Shown piece after piece: positions 46,216 to 59,167 of a stretch of DNA of 64,000 nt (position 1 is its first letter; each line of letters opens with the position of its first letter). Origin of the DNA: Epinephelus fuscoguttatus (taxonomy: Eukaryota; Chordata; Actinopteri; Perciformes; Serranidae); the NCBI RefSeq assembly GCF_011397635.1, contig NC_064762.1, positions 19,121,479-19,185,478 of the forward strand, given 5' to 3'. The notes below the pieces were generated by a model. It was not told where the DNA came from. It did not search any database and worked only from the letters and a program-made list of their open reading frames with translations. The position numbers were made by a program, and so were the translations under genes.

Positions 46216-46830
46216 TCACAGATGAGCACACGTTTGATAAAACGGAGTTTAATCTCTCGGCATCCATTTTCAATCTCTCTGTGTGTTTGTTTCCTTGCAG
46301 ACGAGAAAAGGGGGAGCGCACATTTCCGAGAAGGCGTGTCCTTTTCAAAAATGCATGAGGTGTTGCTTTGTTGCCGGCCGTTTTCGCCGGTGTGTTAAAC
46401 ACACTTTAGAAAGGAGTGTCCCCAGACTGTCAGAAGGAGGAGATCTCTGATTGTCTGGTGGCCAGACTAGCAGAAATGTACAATGCTGACATTTTCTTCT
46501 GCTGACTGGGCTGAAATATTTTTGCCTTTTTGGACTGTTGGTTGAACAAAACAAGACATCTTAAGATGTGTTAAGTGTGTCATCCATTTCTTCAAATTCT
46601 CAATGATGATATATAGTGGTGCCCTTTTTCTTATCTGTTCTCTGTAACGGCCATCACCTCTCATGCTCACTACTGAGTTCATTTCATTGTCCAGACATCC
46701 TCTTGTGTCTGACAGAAACATGAAATGCACCACTTCCTGTGTGGTGCTGGAGTTTTCCTGGGAAATACCGACCTGAGTCACCCCACATTAAAGGTTCAGG
46801 GCAGCAACTTTAAAGCGTTTATGTACTGGG

Positions 46831-47004
46831 GACTGTCCTGATGACCTAGTTGTTAAAACATTAGCCATGTGACCTCAACATCCTCGGTTTGAACCTGCGT
46901 GGGGATCTTTGATAAATGATGTACCGCCCTCCCTCACCCGATGTTTCCTGTCCTCTTCTTAACGTTTTACCAGCCAGTAAAATTAAAAATGCCAGATAAA
47001 AAGC
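46831..47004 (+). mobile_element. tRNA-like SINE, type 2
   Basis: GATGACCTAGTTGTTAAAAC fits an A box and CGGTTTGAACCTG a B box. Tail CTGTCCTCTTC ... AATTAAAAATGCCAGATAAAAAG is the usual 3' end of a widespread fish SINE. Confidence 0.65.
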
Positions 47005-47627
47005 TTTTATGTTTTGTATTTGGGTTACGGAAAGACTTCACATCACTTTCACCTCCCATTCGCCACCTCCCCTTTTCTTCTACCTCCCTCCGCTGACACA
47101 GAAAGCTTTATTGTAGTCAATTAAATGTTAATCAGGAACAGTAGCTCAGCGCATCCTTTGCCGACTCAGTGATGCCAGATAGGTGGAGTGGTGTAATTGA
47201 AAGAGACAGGCTCAGAAGAAAACAAATTAAAGTTTAAAAGCCAAGAGTCGCAATGGTGAGCCAGATTCAGAGATGATCTCCTCAATTCAGGCACGCGTTG
47301 ATGACTGTTGACAGAGCTCAGATGATGACGGAGGACAAACAGGTAGATACTTAGATCTTCACCTGCTTCTACATCCCCTGAAATACACAAAACATCTTTA
47401 CTTTAACTCCTGCCTCAGGAAATATACACACTATTAATTACTTAAGAAAATATGGCAGAGCAACACACAGAGGGTGTTTGTGTGGGTGGTGTGATGGCGT
47501 GTGTAGTGGTGGAGGGAGTCGATTACAGAGGAGGAGATGGCTGAGAGGCGAGGGGCCCACTTCAGCAATGTGGTTATCGGAGAAACTGAGAAGCAAGGCC
47601 AGAAAGGGAGGTATGTGCAGTCTTGAC

Positions 47628-47631
<4 letters not shown>

Positions 47632-47676
<45 letters not shown>
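47632..47676 (+). repeat. (TG)22 microsatellite
   Basis: Uninterrupted run. Confidence 0.95.
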
Positions 47677-47680
<4 letters not shown>

Positions 47681-48142
47681 AAAGGGGGAGGGGAGACGCT
47701 TTTCAGTGGGTCACTCTGTTATCAGCTGTCACCCAAACGGCGAGTCGTCCCCCCACCTGCTTGACAAGTTATCAGTTGCTATGGAGACAAACAAGTAACA
47801 ACCCCCCTCCCTTGCCCTGTCGACACAAGTATGCATGCCTCTATGCATGTCGTCGTATGAACACACACGCACATACACATTTTTAAGGGGACAGCAGTCG
47901 TCTGTAGTCGACTCCTACACAGTCCCCCAATTCTGTCCTGTGAGACTTCCTGTGCTCTGCTACTCATTTCCTGTATGAAAGTCCACTATTGTGTTTGCTG
48001 TATCAATACAGACATGGATTGGTTGACAAAGGGTGGAGGAGATGAAGAAGGGAAAATGTAGGTGACACAGCTGATGAGGTGACAGGTATGTGTCATCTGT
48101 TATTGTCGAACCAGAAAGACGAAGTCAGAGATGCAAGTTTAC

Positions 48143-49354
48143 TTAAAGGAGAAAAAAAGAAGCTTATTAGCTTTATTGCTGTGAGTTTGAAGAGAAGATT
48201 GACTTTAGTCGCATGTCTGTAAGGTAAATATGTAGCTGGAGCCAGCAGACGGTTAGCTTAGCTTAGCACAAAGACTGGAAACTTATGAGGGATTGTGCAA
48301 AAATACTCCTTGTTGACTGCCATCGGCCTATTATCAAATGAGATGCCATTCGCCAAAGGCAGTGGTTGATGCTTTTGCACTGTGTCATATCAATTTTGCG
48401 TAGTCTAAAAACAGAAGGGCTCCAGACTAACAACGTCCTGTCACTCCCCCGTCGTCCCGGGGACAATAGAAAATATGTTTGGGATGAACATAAATCTTCC
48501 TTGGGACAAAGTTGGGACAGAAGGACGCAGTAAACACACACTATTTTTTTCTGGATAGTGCTATATTGTGAACAACAAATCAATGTTGACACCAGCAAGA
48601 GGAGAGCTAGTTTACGTTAGCTATTAGTTGTTAGCTGTTAGCTGTTAGCTGTTAGCAGTCGGTGGCCGAAACAAAATGCTGATGGGAGGTTGCATTAAGG
48701 TACATTATGATGCATTCAAGTTCTGTTCATTAAAAATTAGTTTTTGGCAAAGCTAAATTAACTTTCTTATGATGTGTTCAAATGTAATTTTGAAAAATTT
48801 AGTTTTCTGTGAGACTAAATTCAGTTGTTTGATGGAGAAATTTGGTGATGTTTTCACAGCAACATGAAATAGATATTAGAGGTGGAATTATGATATAAAC
48901 AAACAAACATTTTTCGTGTAAAAGAAAGACCGTTTCATATAATCTTTAACCTGGCTCTGTCCAAAGGTAAGACCAAAAAGTCAAACTGTAAAAACGACAA
49001 CTGTTTGACTGTTTCACGGACAGGACCAATAACTACCTGGAGACTCAGCCGGTTGGTGGGCAACGGGTACATAACCTCTTGTAAAACCACAGCTTGTTGT
49101 TTTTACACTTCAGCTCTGGTATGTTTTAAACAAATGAGATATAACTTGTGAGCTTTGTTGATTTTGTTACGCTATGATAGAGCCAAGTTAACTGTACCCT
49201 GTTTCTAGTCTCTACAGTAAGCTAAGCTAACTGGCTGCTGGCTTCAGCCACGTATTTACAGTGCACATGTGAAAGTTGTATCCGTCTTCTCATCAAATTC
49301 TTGGCAGGAAAACAGATAAAACATGTGTCCCATAACGTCAAAGTATTCCTTAAG
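48143..49354. mobile_element. Foldback family B, copy with unrelated central sequence
   Basis: Left arm has GTAGCTGGAGCCAGCAGACGG and TTAGCTTAGCTTAGCACAAAGACTGG; right arm has AAGCTAAGCTAACTGGCTGCTGGCTTCAG and ends ATTCCTTAAG, mirroring CTTAAAGGAG at the left. The centre (about 48300-48950) shows no match to the other copies and includes a heptamer repeat at 48624-48658, so a nested insertion is likely. Confidence 0.6.
48624..48658 (+). repeat. Heptamer tandem repeat (TTAGCTG)5
   Basis: Five near-perfect TTAGCTG units within the centre of foldback copy 48143-49354. Confidence 0.85.
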
Positions 49355-49359
49355 ATCTG

Positions 49360-50870
49360 CACATTTACTGTGTAAGAAAGTCCCTGGAGCTCACTTCAGC
49401 ACTGATGGTAAAACACACTGTTGACAAAATCTTGGCATCGCCTCAGTCCCCTCGCTGTTAACGCTGCTCGCAACTCATAAAAATAACTGAAATACAGTAG
49501 TGCTGATGCATCAGTGTAATGCTCAGCAAATTCACCTTCACTTGAATATCTCTGCGAGCACGTGTGCTTACTTAATAAACACTGGTACTTCTTTTGGCAC
49601 GCTGATTGACATATACCTCAGATAAAAATACACTTCTACAAACAGTGTGTGCAGAGTTACGGTATGTTTTTCTTGCCTATGAGCACTTTTGTTTTGCATA
49701 TGTGTATTTGCAGAGATATTTTATTTAGACAGAGCAAACTGGGCTAAGGATGACGTGTAATTGCAGGTTTTCTAGATGTTTTATTTATTTTTCCAGTGGC
49801 GGACAGACAGTATGTCTTGGAGCGACATGTCTGTAGCATGATTTTCCAGTCAGACTGGTATTTCTGTATTCTTTCTGACATTGCTAAAACTGTTCTTCCA
49901 CTTGTAAGGTATTGATCTGTCTAGGGAGAGTTGTTTGCTTGACCTTTCTCCAAAGAGGTCAAAGGTCAGGGTCAACTACAGATCAGCAAGTTTAGAGCTG
50001 GGAGAATTTGAACTGGTGCTCCAGCTAAAGGCTAGTCTCTAATCACTGGACAAACCACCACAGTCCTCTGCTCATATTGAATTGGTGTGTTGTGTGCTTG
50101 TCCTGGAAGGTAAAAGAAGATCTCTTCTTCCTGTATATCCCCTTTTTGTGAGTCTAAGGACGCCTACATACCAGCATTTCTATTCACCACCTCCTGGTGA
50201 ATTTTTGCACCTTCAGCTGTGTGCTGTGGTTATCTGGCTCGAACACCAGTTTTGTGCCGCAACAGTTGGAAAAGATCAGTGTAGTCTGATGTTGTATACT
50301 GAGCAATTGCTTTACAATGTGAGGGTGCTTTGAGAGAAGGATCAGAAGTGTTGGTGATTCAACAGGCTGCAGAAAGATACTGAACCGTGATAGTTCTGCT
50401 CTAGTTTTGTACAGCAATGAAGTTTAAATTAATCATCTGGGAAAATTCCACCTATGATTTGTTATCACGCGGGCTGCAGAAAATTACAGCATCAGCATAA
50501 CCAGTCTGGCTCACTTTTCTCAAGAGTCAATTTCTAGTCCGTTTTTGCTATGTAGTTATGACATGGGGGAAAGATCATGTCCGGTATCGCCTGCGGGGCA
50601 GAGAACTGCTCAGAAATTTAGCAAATTAAGATTGTTTCCTTTGTGACATCAACATGTAAACATGCTGAAGGGCTGCTGTTAGATAACTAACAAGAACAAT
50701 AATCCAAGATGACTAAACATCAACAAGAGTGTCAACCAAAACAGACCCTGGTCCTCTGAGTCTAATCATACATACGCCTGCTCTGACCATTTCATAACAA
50801 GTGAGAATAATAAACAAACTCATACAAATAAGTCACATGTTAGTATGACTCCAGAGGACTGTGGATTTCA
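49360..50870. other. Intron 1 stretch, one possible old SINE piece
   Basis: About 49955-50065 (AGGTCAAAGGTCAGGGTCAA ... TTTGAACTGGTGCTCCAGC) has the look of a tRNA-derived repeat in reverse but is too diverged to call. Confidence 0.3.
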
Positions 50871-50879
50871 GGAAGACTG

Positions 50880-51330
50880 CAGACCCACCTGTCCCCACCT
50901 TTCTGCCTCCTGGGCTCCTTCATCACTCAGGACCTCAAGTGGGAGCTGAACATCAGCTCCCTCATCAAAAAGCCTCAGCAGGGGATATACGTCCTGCGGC
51001 AGCTGAATAAGTTCAACCTGCCAAAGACGGTGATGGTGCACTTGTACACCGCCATCGTTGAGTCCACCCTCACCTCCTCCATCACCATCTGGTACGCTGC
51101 TACCACAGCCAAGGACAAGGGCAGACTGCAGTGTATCACTCACTCTGCTGTGAAGGTGATTGGCTGCAATCTACTGTTCCCCCAGGACCTGTCCACTGCC
51201 AGGACCCTGTGGTGGGCAGGAAAGTATGGCCCCTCTGACCCTGTACGCAAACTCACTCCCCTCTGGCAGAGCGTTGCGGTCCCTTGGGGCCAAAACCTAA
51301 TACCACAAAAACACTTTTTTCCAGGCTGGC
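50880..51330 (+). mobile_element. LINE reverse transcriptase C-terminal fragment
   Basis: The plus frame reads LGSFITQDLKWELNISSLIK, YVLRQLNKFNLPKTVMVHLY and ESTLTSSITIWY, the segment after the catalytic core of L2/CR1/Rex-like non-LTR retrotransposons (xxLRRLxxF ... ESxLTxxIxxWY). The frame stays open to about 51400, ending with a RSFFP-like HFFP motif. The 5' part of the LINE is missing, as is normal for truncated insertions. Antisense to foxo3. Confidence 0.75.
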
Positions 51331-51547
51331 ACACAACTGTACAGCTTCTTTATTCTGAAGCAGATATATTGTACATATTTCTTATGTTTTCATGTAGTTT
51401 TTAGAACCCCCCTCCCTCCAAACAAAGATGGTGGCGATCTTGTGATGTCATGTTGAATTTGATAAAACGGGAGTGTAAGCACATTTGCTAACCCAGTACC
51501 TAATCTGTCTCCTTACTGCTGCCTTAAAATACACAAGTTTAGAACTA

Positions 51548-51790
51548 TGTGTAGTCAAAAGTAAATATGAAGCTACAGCTAGCAGCCAGTTAGCTTAGCT
51601 TAGCATAACAGAAAAACAGCTAGTTTGACTATGTCCAAAGGTAACAAAATCGATCCGTTGTTATATTATGATGGGGACCTACCTTTAAACAGTGCACAAA
51701 CATCAAGAGTGACATCAATCCTCTCATCTAACCCTCAGCAAGAAAGCAAATAACTATATTTTTAAAATATTTTTTGCACTATTCCTTTAA
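51548..51790. repeat. Foldback family B, internally deleted copy
   Basis: Left arm (AAATATGAAGCTACAGCTAG, TTAGCTTAGCTTAGCATAA, GTCCAAAGGTAACAAAATC) joins directly to a short right end (CATCTAACCCTCAGCAAG, ACTATTCCTTTAA). About 240 bp. Confidence 0.6.
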
Positions 51791-51799
51791 GCTACTGTA

Positions 51800-54700
51800 T
51801 GTCCTTAAAGAATTTTCACTGACTGTACATGAGGCAAAATGCCAGGTTAAATCCAGCCCCCATCTTTAGTATGCTATCAGTGTGGGAGACACAAGTGTTT
51901 GTATTTTAGATGCTATCAAGGATTGGGCATGTGCAGGCAGCTGGTTTCTCTTTTGCTGTCTGCTTGTGTCTGTTCAACACACTCAGACACACACACAAAA
52001 CACACAGCGTATAAATCCTGTGACCCGTCTGCCCTCAACTATCATCATCATGTAGAGCAATTCAAAGTCATGCCTAAAAGCTGCCTCAAACTCTTGGATT
52101 TCTGCAAGCAGCTCAGCCCAGCTTGGCCACATCGAGGTTTTAAGACTATTCATTTCATTTTCACGGCGACAACAACAACAGCAAGGCCATAATGTCTCAA
52201 GTGTTTCAAAAAATGTGGCAGTGTTGCCATGATGGTCACAAAAGACAAGGAGGAAATCAAGGGAGTGCGGAGTGTAACAAGCGCCGAGGCTCGAGATTTA
52301 TCTCCATTCATTAGAGCCCACAACAGATTTCAAGAGTTGTGCTTCAGAGAAGCAGTGACAAGCTACAGGGGGATGGCTTGTTTTTGCTCACCACAGTGTT
52401 TTACATCCAGACAAATGAGGGAGCTGGCAGGAAAATAATGAGGGATGGTGTGTGAGAGGGAGAGAGTGGAGTAAAAAAGAGGAGTGAGAGCGATGAAAGA
52501 GAGACAGAAACTGTGAAAGAGGGTTAGCCTTTAGCCAAGAACAGGCTCTTAAAAATTAATACAGTGATCTGAATTCATCCCGAGCGCATTGAATAATTGA
52601 GAAGTGTCTTTGAGGAGAACAGATCGTGCAGAGTGTGACATGGTTGAGATGGCGAGGATGCAGAAAATGATGGGAAAACCAATGAGGGAGACAAAAAAAT
52701 CTGCTTTTCTTTTTCTTTTTTGCAGATACAAATACATGCACATACACATGTGAGACTTCAAAACAGAACAGACAGCTAGATTACTATGTGTCTGCAAGTT
52801 TCAAAGCCTGAACTAATTATGACAGAAAATGTGACAAATTATGTGTCCACCTTCACACACAGCAGATGGACAGACAGTAAGATGGTGAAATGTCTACAGA
52901 ACAGCCTTTTTTACTGTCCGGGATGTACCGTGTCAGCCTGTCGTACGTCATGAATGTGCTCATGAATCCCCAACATTCCCCACTCGCCCACTCGCTGTTA
53001 TCATGAGGTACTGCTCACACTGCCTGCTAGAGTGACTAAACAAGAAGCCATCAGGCAAGTCCTCCAAATGGCGCCTTAACATGTGCCTCGGATAGTCATT
53101 CTTCCGACTTTGGTGTGACTGTGCTTTAAGGTGTAAGTAAGTTGCTACAAAGAAGATGTGTTGTATTTCATTGATTTCTGCCCAGGTTGCCTCGGTGAGT
53201 TAGCAGCTCAATTTTGAATGGCAAGCACCTTTACTGTTAGCATCGTTAGCAGTATCAGCACAGCTAGGTGCTACCATTGGTAACAACACTAAAGGGGATT
53301 TTAGTCTTACAATGACGCTGCTTACTCATTGGGACTACCTGGGGGGAGACCAGAGGGTGGCCACCATTTTTTCGTAGTGACATCATCTTGCTATCCTGAT
53401 GGCATTACTAGTGGTAATTGCGAATGAGCGGCGCTGCTAGCTAATCTAGCTCCCACTTAACCTGAGTGGTGGGTACTGCAATGCGACCAAGGCTAACGGT
53501 AGCTAACTGGTGGGCAGTGGGCACTATGTTTATGCATGTTAATGTGGCCGACTGTCTGTCAGTAAAGCCAACAGAAAATAAAATAAAAGCCAAGACATTT
53601 ACATCATAAAATATTAAAATTTCACCACTTCTAAATGGATAGCGCTTTGAAATGCAGTACTGCAGCTCACTGAGTCAATGTGGCAGTGGACTAAAAGGAA
53701 AGACCTCTTGTATTTCACATCATTTTGCTTTCTTTGTCACAAATTAACCTCTTAGTTACTGGTTAATGGGTGTCAGGCTATCAAAAGCAAAATTAAACAT
53801 AACTGACATCACTAACTCGAAAGAACCCATACTGTGAAAAGAATCCGTTTGCTCATCACTAAACCCTGCAGCCAGGTTCTCAAGATCTTGTGGAAAGCCA
53901 TCAAAGAAGAGTGGATGCTGTAGGGCTCAACATCAATGTAAATTTTCTTGTTATTGGATGGTCAGCAATAACATATGGTTGTAATGCTCAGTCGTCGGCA
54001 TACTTTTGTCCATATGGGGCAATTTTCAGATGTAAAATTTTGATGCAGTGTAACTCCTCAGGCATGTAAAGAAAATAATGTGTTCATTGATTGGAAATGG
54101 AACTAGAACAGAGCCTGGGGGTTTTCCTCCACACAGAGGTTGACTGCTCAGGGTGACACTATTCAGACTTGGAAGGGTGTCTGGAGCTGGTGTGTTCCCA
54201 TAACCCATCGCCCCCTTTAGCCTCACACACCCACAAACCCCTCCATTGGGAATCACAGCCAGAGGGCAGTTGTAACACACCAATTTGGAGCAAAGCCTGT
54301 TAATTTACTCCTTCAGCTCCCCCTCCCTTCTCCTCCATCTACTGTCTTCACGCTCCCCTCGACCCCCACCACTCCCCTTTATATTGCCTTTTTGCTTCAG
54401 TTCCTTCAGCTCGGCACAGTGCCAGCTCCATCTGAGGGGCCTCCTGATTGTGCTCTGAGTACCTGAGCACACACACAAATTCACACAAACAGAAACTTTT
54501 CCCACCTAAGCTTTTTATTTATTTTCTAATTTTCCTTTCTACAATTTCCTTACTACCCAGTTATCTCATGTACAGACCTCAGATAATTCTTACAAGTTTA
54601 AATTCCAGCCATGCCTTGCAGGGATATCCATGGCCGACTCTGGGATCTTATCACACATAAAGCTCACTCGGCTCCCCATTGATTGACAGCCAAAGAAAGG

Positions 54701-55440
54701 ATTCATGTTTTGTTCTTTTTTTCTGGCAGCCCCTTCTCTTTTGTCAACCCCCGTCCTGCTCTGATAGGAACAATAAATAATTTCAGCCCCAAAGAATCAA
54801 CACTTTCAGCGTGCTAGGCCATTAAAATGATAATCAACATGCCCGGCGGGCTTATAGGGGCCTGTTTTCCATACGCCTCCAGACAAAGTCAGATGGGGGA
54901 ATGTGTGTAGAGTAGCGCAGTAGCCTCCTTGTGTGTGTGTGTTTGAGTGTGTGATGGTTTTGCCTGGGATGAGCCTCGGCTTTTTGGTCTCTTTGTAAAG
55001 TGATAGATCAAATGAGAAAAGGTGTGTTTAACACTTGTGGTCATGACTCACAGGTTTGTGGGTTGAGCTGTACGTAAAGTACCTGCGAGTATCCATCAAT
55101 TAAACACGCACATAATGACTAATGTATCTGTTAAACAACACGTTGACAATCACTACTAAACCCTAGAGGGCTTAAAGAATTAAGTAATCTCATGTATGAA
55201 TTATAATGAGACAAACTAATTTGAGACCCCTGTATAAGTTGCAGAAGAGGCTCACAGTCATGAACCCTGGTGATAAGCCTGAACATGACTGGGTGACTGT
55301 GCGGTATATGTCTGAGCATGTCTGTCTGCACGGGAATGTATACACACTTCAACGGTCAAGTTGAGGTAGAAAGAACTGTATGTACTGTGAATGGGAGGGA
55401 GTGTTGCCCTTAAAAACTCATAACATAAAACGAGAATGTC
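51800..55440. other. Intron 1 stretch without recognised elements
   Basis: Longest part of intron 1 in which I recognise no repeat. Moderately AT-rich. No coding frame with a familiar motif. Confidence 0.45.
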
Positions 55441-55441
55441 A

Positions 55442-55444
<3 letters not shown>

Positions 55445-55489
<45 letters not shown>

Positions 55490-55679
55490 AGTTAAGTGTC
55501 ACTGTGACATAATCAGGTCTCAGCCTATGATGGGCAGCTGCTGGGAACAGGGAGCATGTTACAGCAGGGTTAAGTAACACTGGAGCACAAGGTTCACTGC
55601 AGTCAGAAATACTTGCACACACACACACACGCACACACACACACACACACGCACACGCACACACACACACACACACACA
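55445..55679 (+). repeat. Microsatellite pair: (TG)21 (55445-55487) and CA-rich run (55615-55679)
   Basis: Complementary runs 127 bp apart, able to form a long stem. Confidence 0.95.
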
Positions 55680-55879
55680 AGGATACACCTGCCTGTGCAC
55701 ACAAATACACACTAGTGCACCTAATCTTTTGATTACGCAAAGACTCACAGGTGAAAGACACAGTCTCAGTGTCACAGACGTGTTTACAGGTGCTATTTTT
55801 GAGACGCAGCCCGTCACTCCCCCGCCATACCAAAGCGTCTCATAGCACACATTTCAGCTGCTCTTGAACCAGACCGGCC

Positions 55880-56300
55880 CCTCTAGACAAGGGCGTAGCT
55901 TTCATTTCAAAACTGTGGGGACACGCATATGAAACAGGGGGTTTGGGGGTCCTATGCCAGAAAAATCTGAGCATTTAACACTTAATTTCCTGCATTCTGG
56001 TGAATTTTTAGGCACCAATTTGTGCGTTTTCTGCATCAATTTATGGTGTAAATGTTTTTAATTTTGTCAAGATAAAAATATCTACACCTACACCACCAGG
56101 ACAGTGTATTGGTACGATGTGTGCTTCTAAAAAAGACCAATGAACACTTAAGCTGAAAAACTATTAACAGCACACAAGAATGATTTTGATTTGACTTTGT
56201 GTATCATGACCAATGTAACTATGGCTGGGACAAAAGTGTCTCAATAAAAAAAAATTAAAATTGGCAAAAATTTGATTTAATTCTGTAACTATCTCCTCAC
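55880..56300. repeat. Possible degenerate dispersed fish repeat
   Basis: GGGCGTAGCTTTCATTTCAAAACTGTGGGGACACG resembles the start of a repeat I associate with fish genomes. The rest is AT-rich and I cannot fix its ends or class. Confidence 0.3.
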
Positions 56301-56897
56301 AGAATAAATCAACATTATTATGAGACATTTGATGCCAGTTGGCAGCACTGATGTTCAATACCTTGCCCTAAAAAAAGATTTAAAGAAAGTAAAATTAGGA
56401 TTAAGTCATGGCTGACATAGTGTACACTGTGTTCTTCATTGGGTACGAACAAGTAAATGACCAAACACTGTGTTACTATTAAAAGCTTGCGCAGTGGCCT
56501 CTCTTGGTTAATGACAATCTAAGGTGATAAAAGATTTCCTGCTGTTATTCTTGGCTGTCTTAACCTACTTTTACCGGGGCTAATGGTTAACTGACAGAGA
56601 TATGAAATGCAATGACGTAAGTGGGAACCTGGGAGAGAAACCCAGGGGGATTACTGGGATTTGCTCAGCAAATCTCCTCAACAAAGGTGCCCTGGCTGCA
56701 TGAAACTGTAGGTGTTCAAACCCAGCTCTGTGTGGAGGTGAAACCTTAGAGTCTCTGAGAGTGAAATGGAGAGCGAAGGGGCTGTGACAATGTGCCCGTA
56801 CAGAGGTAGTCCTCTGAACACCTGGCTCTGCAGGCTGTCTTTGGTTTCATGGGTTTTTCACTAAAACCATAGTGCAGCTTGTGACATGCTCGGGCCT

Positions 56898-57631
56898 TAA
56901 AGGTCCAGTGTGTGGGATTTACGATCATCTATTGGCAGACATGGCATATTATCTTTATAACTGTTTCTATTAGCTTATAGTCACCTGAAAGTAAGAATCG
57001 TTATGCTTTTATTGTCTCAGAATGAGCCGTTTGTATCTACATATATGGAGCGCGTCGTGTTCCACTAAGTCCCCCATGTTATTTTGCAGTAGCCAAGAGT
57101 TGTGAGTGTTGGAGGCGGGGCCATGAATTACCCAGATCTTCCACATCGTGGGGCCCATAGAGCAAGCCACAAAAGACTTATGGCAGCCGATTAGCTAGCT
57201 TCCTTTTTAGCCCTCCGCTAACTTGAATGTGGATAACATCATTTAATCGTGCTGCTCTTCTAGACTTTCTAAATGTTATCGGACTTAATGGATCAAATCC
57301 TGACAGTGAAACGAGCCATTTTGCAGAGGCTGTGACGCTCAAAAAAATGTATGCACTGATTCTCTTTCACATTATAAGTCTATGGGGAAAACGTGACAGT
57401 ACCAGATGTTGTAATTCCATGTTTGGCCACTATGTAAAGTTGGCTTCAAAGCCTGGTGCTGCTCCTGGGGGATGCCCAAATGGACCAACCAAACACTGGC
57501 TCTAGATTGGACCATTTGTGTTTTTGCATGGCCCACCATAGTTCTCCTACACGTTTGGCACATGGGAGAAGTTTCAGTTTTGCAAATTCACTGCTAGATG
57601 CCCCTAAATGCTACACACTGGACCTTTAATG
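56898..57631 (+). mobile_element. MITE family A, copy 3 (opposite orientation)
   Basis: Starts TTAAAGGTCCAGTGTGTGGG and ends GCTACACACTGGACCTTTAA. Inside are AAGTAAGAATCGTTATG, CTCAGAATGAGCCGTTT and CAAACACTGGCTCTAGA, typical of the longer form of the family. At about 730 bp it is the most complete of the three copies. Confidence 0.75.
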
Positions 57632-57639
57632 CTGAGGAA

Positions 57640-59160
57640 CATGCTTGTCAGTCTGGAGCTACTGAGATCTATCATCCTAAACAAAAGTAAACATCTAAAC
57701 TAATTTGGTGTGCTGTGTGTTGCCACAACTCTGTGTTTAGAGACAAAACAACTAGAGTCTGTACTGAAAAGACTCTCTCATAAGAAAACTAAAAAAAGGC
57801 TGTGAGCTGCGGCCGAGATTTATTGACAGACTATGCGTAACACTAAACCACCGACAGCCTGGCCCTCATGCCCGAAATTCCAGGAGTAACAGCCCTGCAT
57901 GGTGACGGTGAACCCGGCCTTGACTTGGTGGGGCTACACACACAGCCTCCCTCTTTGCTCTCCACTGAAGCGTACTGCATAGCAAAACTTGAGAAGTCCT
58001 GACAAAATATGGCCTATAGGCTCCACGCCCCATGGGACTGGTCCTCCAGCCTCTGATGGGTGTTAATCTCTGCTCTCTGACCTTCTGTGCCGCCCTCCTT
58101 CCCTGTCTGTTTTCGTGGGGCCCCCCATATGTCTTTTGGGTGACCAGATATCTGCCTTTAAAAAGAAAGCTTTACCCTCAAAAGCTCACCTAAACTCACG
58201 CAGCGGTTATGTAATCCCCGCATGGCAGGAGCAGCCACCTCGGCAGTTGCCTACCTGACCCAAGAGACAGATCCCTGCCAAGGTTTACATAACAAATGGC
58301 AATGCCACTGCAGTTACAGCAGCATGATGGAAATTTAGCCTCTAAAAATAAAAACAAAAACATAACGTGACTATAATCTTACTACTCACAACCACAAAAA
58401 GACTACTGTGGATCTGCACATGGATTTATTTAACAGTGAGGGTTTGTGCCTTCAAGCAGAAGCAGAGGTCTTCTCAGGATTCACGTTTTCTTTCCTCCAC
58501 ATATTGTTAAATCGTTTTGTTTACATGCAGCTCCTAGTAATGGATTAGCTGCTGTTCAGTAAACTCTTATGTAATTGTATCATTCTCTGAGAGTCTTAAA
58601 CGAGGTTGCATCACTCAAAATAGGCTACTGTGTTTCCAGACAAACCGGTTACAACGTTTCTGTTTGCTCTAATTCCAGCCATGTGACTGTGACTGTGAGG
58701 AATATTATGCACACCAGAAACGTCAAAAAAAAGGAGACAAAGGGACACGCATCTGATGCCGCTTTAATCAAAACGCCACTATTTGTCTATTAAGTGTCTG
58801 GGAATAAATGCAAGATGTCACGTTTTGGTCAATTTATGAGATAATTACGTGTAGGTCACCAAACCCCACGCTGCTTAAAGAGATTAATGATCCTAAATGC
58901 CTCCCTGATGTGATTTCCCCCCTCATTTTCTCCACGTTTTCAGACTGATCTGTAATTTCCATTAGAATGATCATGCGAGGTAATAATGAGCGCCAGACTT
59001 TGCAAATAAGCGCTCGTAAAAACGCGACTGCGCTGGTTTCATCTTGTGAATGTGTCTGTCTGTGTGTGTGCGTCAGTGGGTTTACAAGCCACATGCTTTT
59101 TGTTTTTGTTTTGATGGAGGAAGGAGGGGGGCCGGGGGGGTGGGTGAGTGAGTGGGGCGA
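57640..59160. other. Intron 1 start, nothing beyond a FOXO motif
   Basis: Unique sequence next to exon 1. It could carry enhancer elements; the TTGTTTAC at 58517 is the only motif I can name. Confidence 0.45.
58517..58524 (+). promoter_or_regulatory. FOXO-type binding motif TTGTTTAC
   Basis: Exact core of the FOXO/DAF-16 element, in intron 1 about 650 bp from exon 1. A second copy is at 9219-9226, near exon 2. Such 8-mers occur often by chance; autoregulation is known for mammalian FOXO3, but use of these sites is not shown. Confidence 0.25.
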
Positions 59161-59167
59161 CTCTTAC

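Larger units (their letters stand above)
45410..46475 (+). mobile_element. Composite repeat with a small zinc-finger-like frame and foldbacks
   Basis: Contains a 69-codon frame at 45524-45733 (separate entry), a 26-bp hairpin (45653-45709) and a pair of long inverted arms (45940-45988 and 46167-46215). The right edge GATTGTCTGGTGGCCAGACT resembles the CACCAGACC edge of 16936-17306. Left edge uncertain. Probably a degenerate DNA transposon; class not identified. Confidence 0.5.
8517..59167 (-). other. foxo3: foxo3 intron 1 (about 50.65 kb)
   Basis: The intron is bounded by a GTAAGA donor at 59167 and a pyrimidine-rich CACAG acceptor at 8517. It is phase 0 and cuts the forkhead domain between Lys182 and Asn183, the conserved FOXO intron position. 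I found no convincing nested protein gene. Content is unique AT-rich sequence mixed with transposon remnants and microsatellites, listed separately. Confidence 0.93.
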
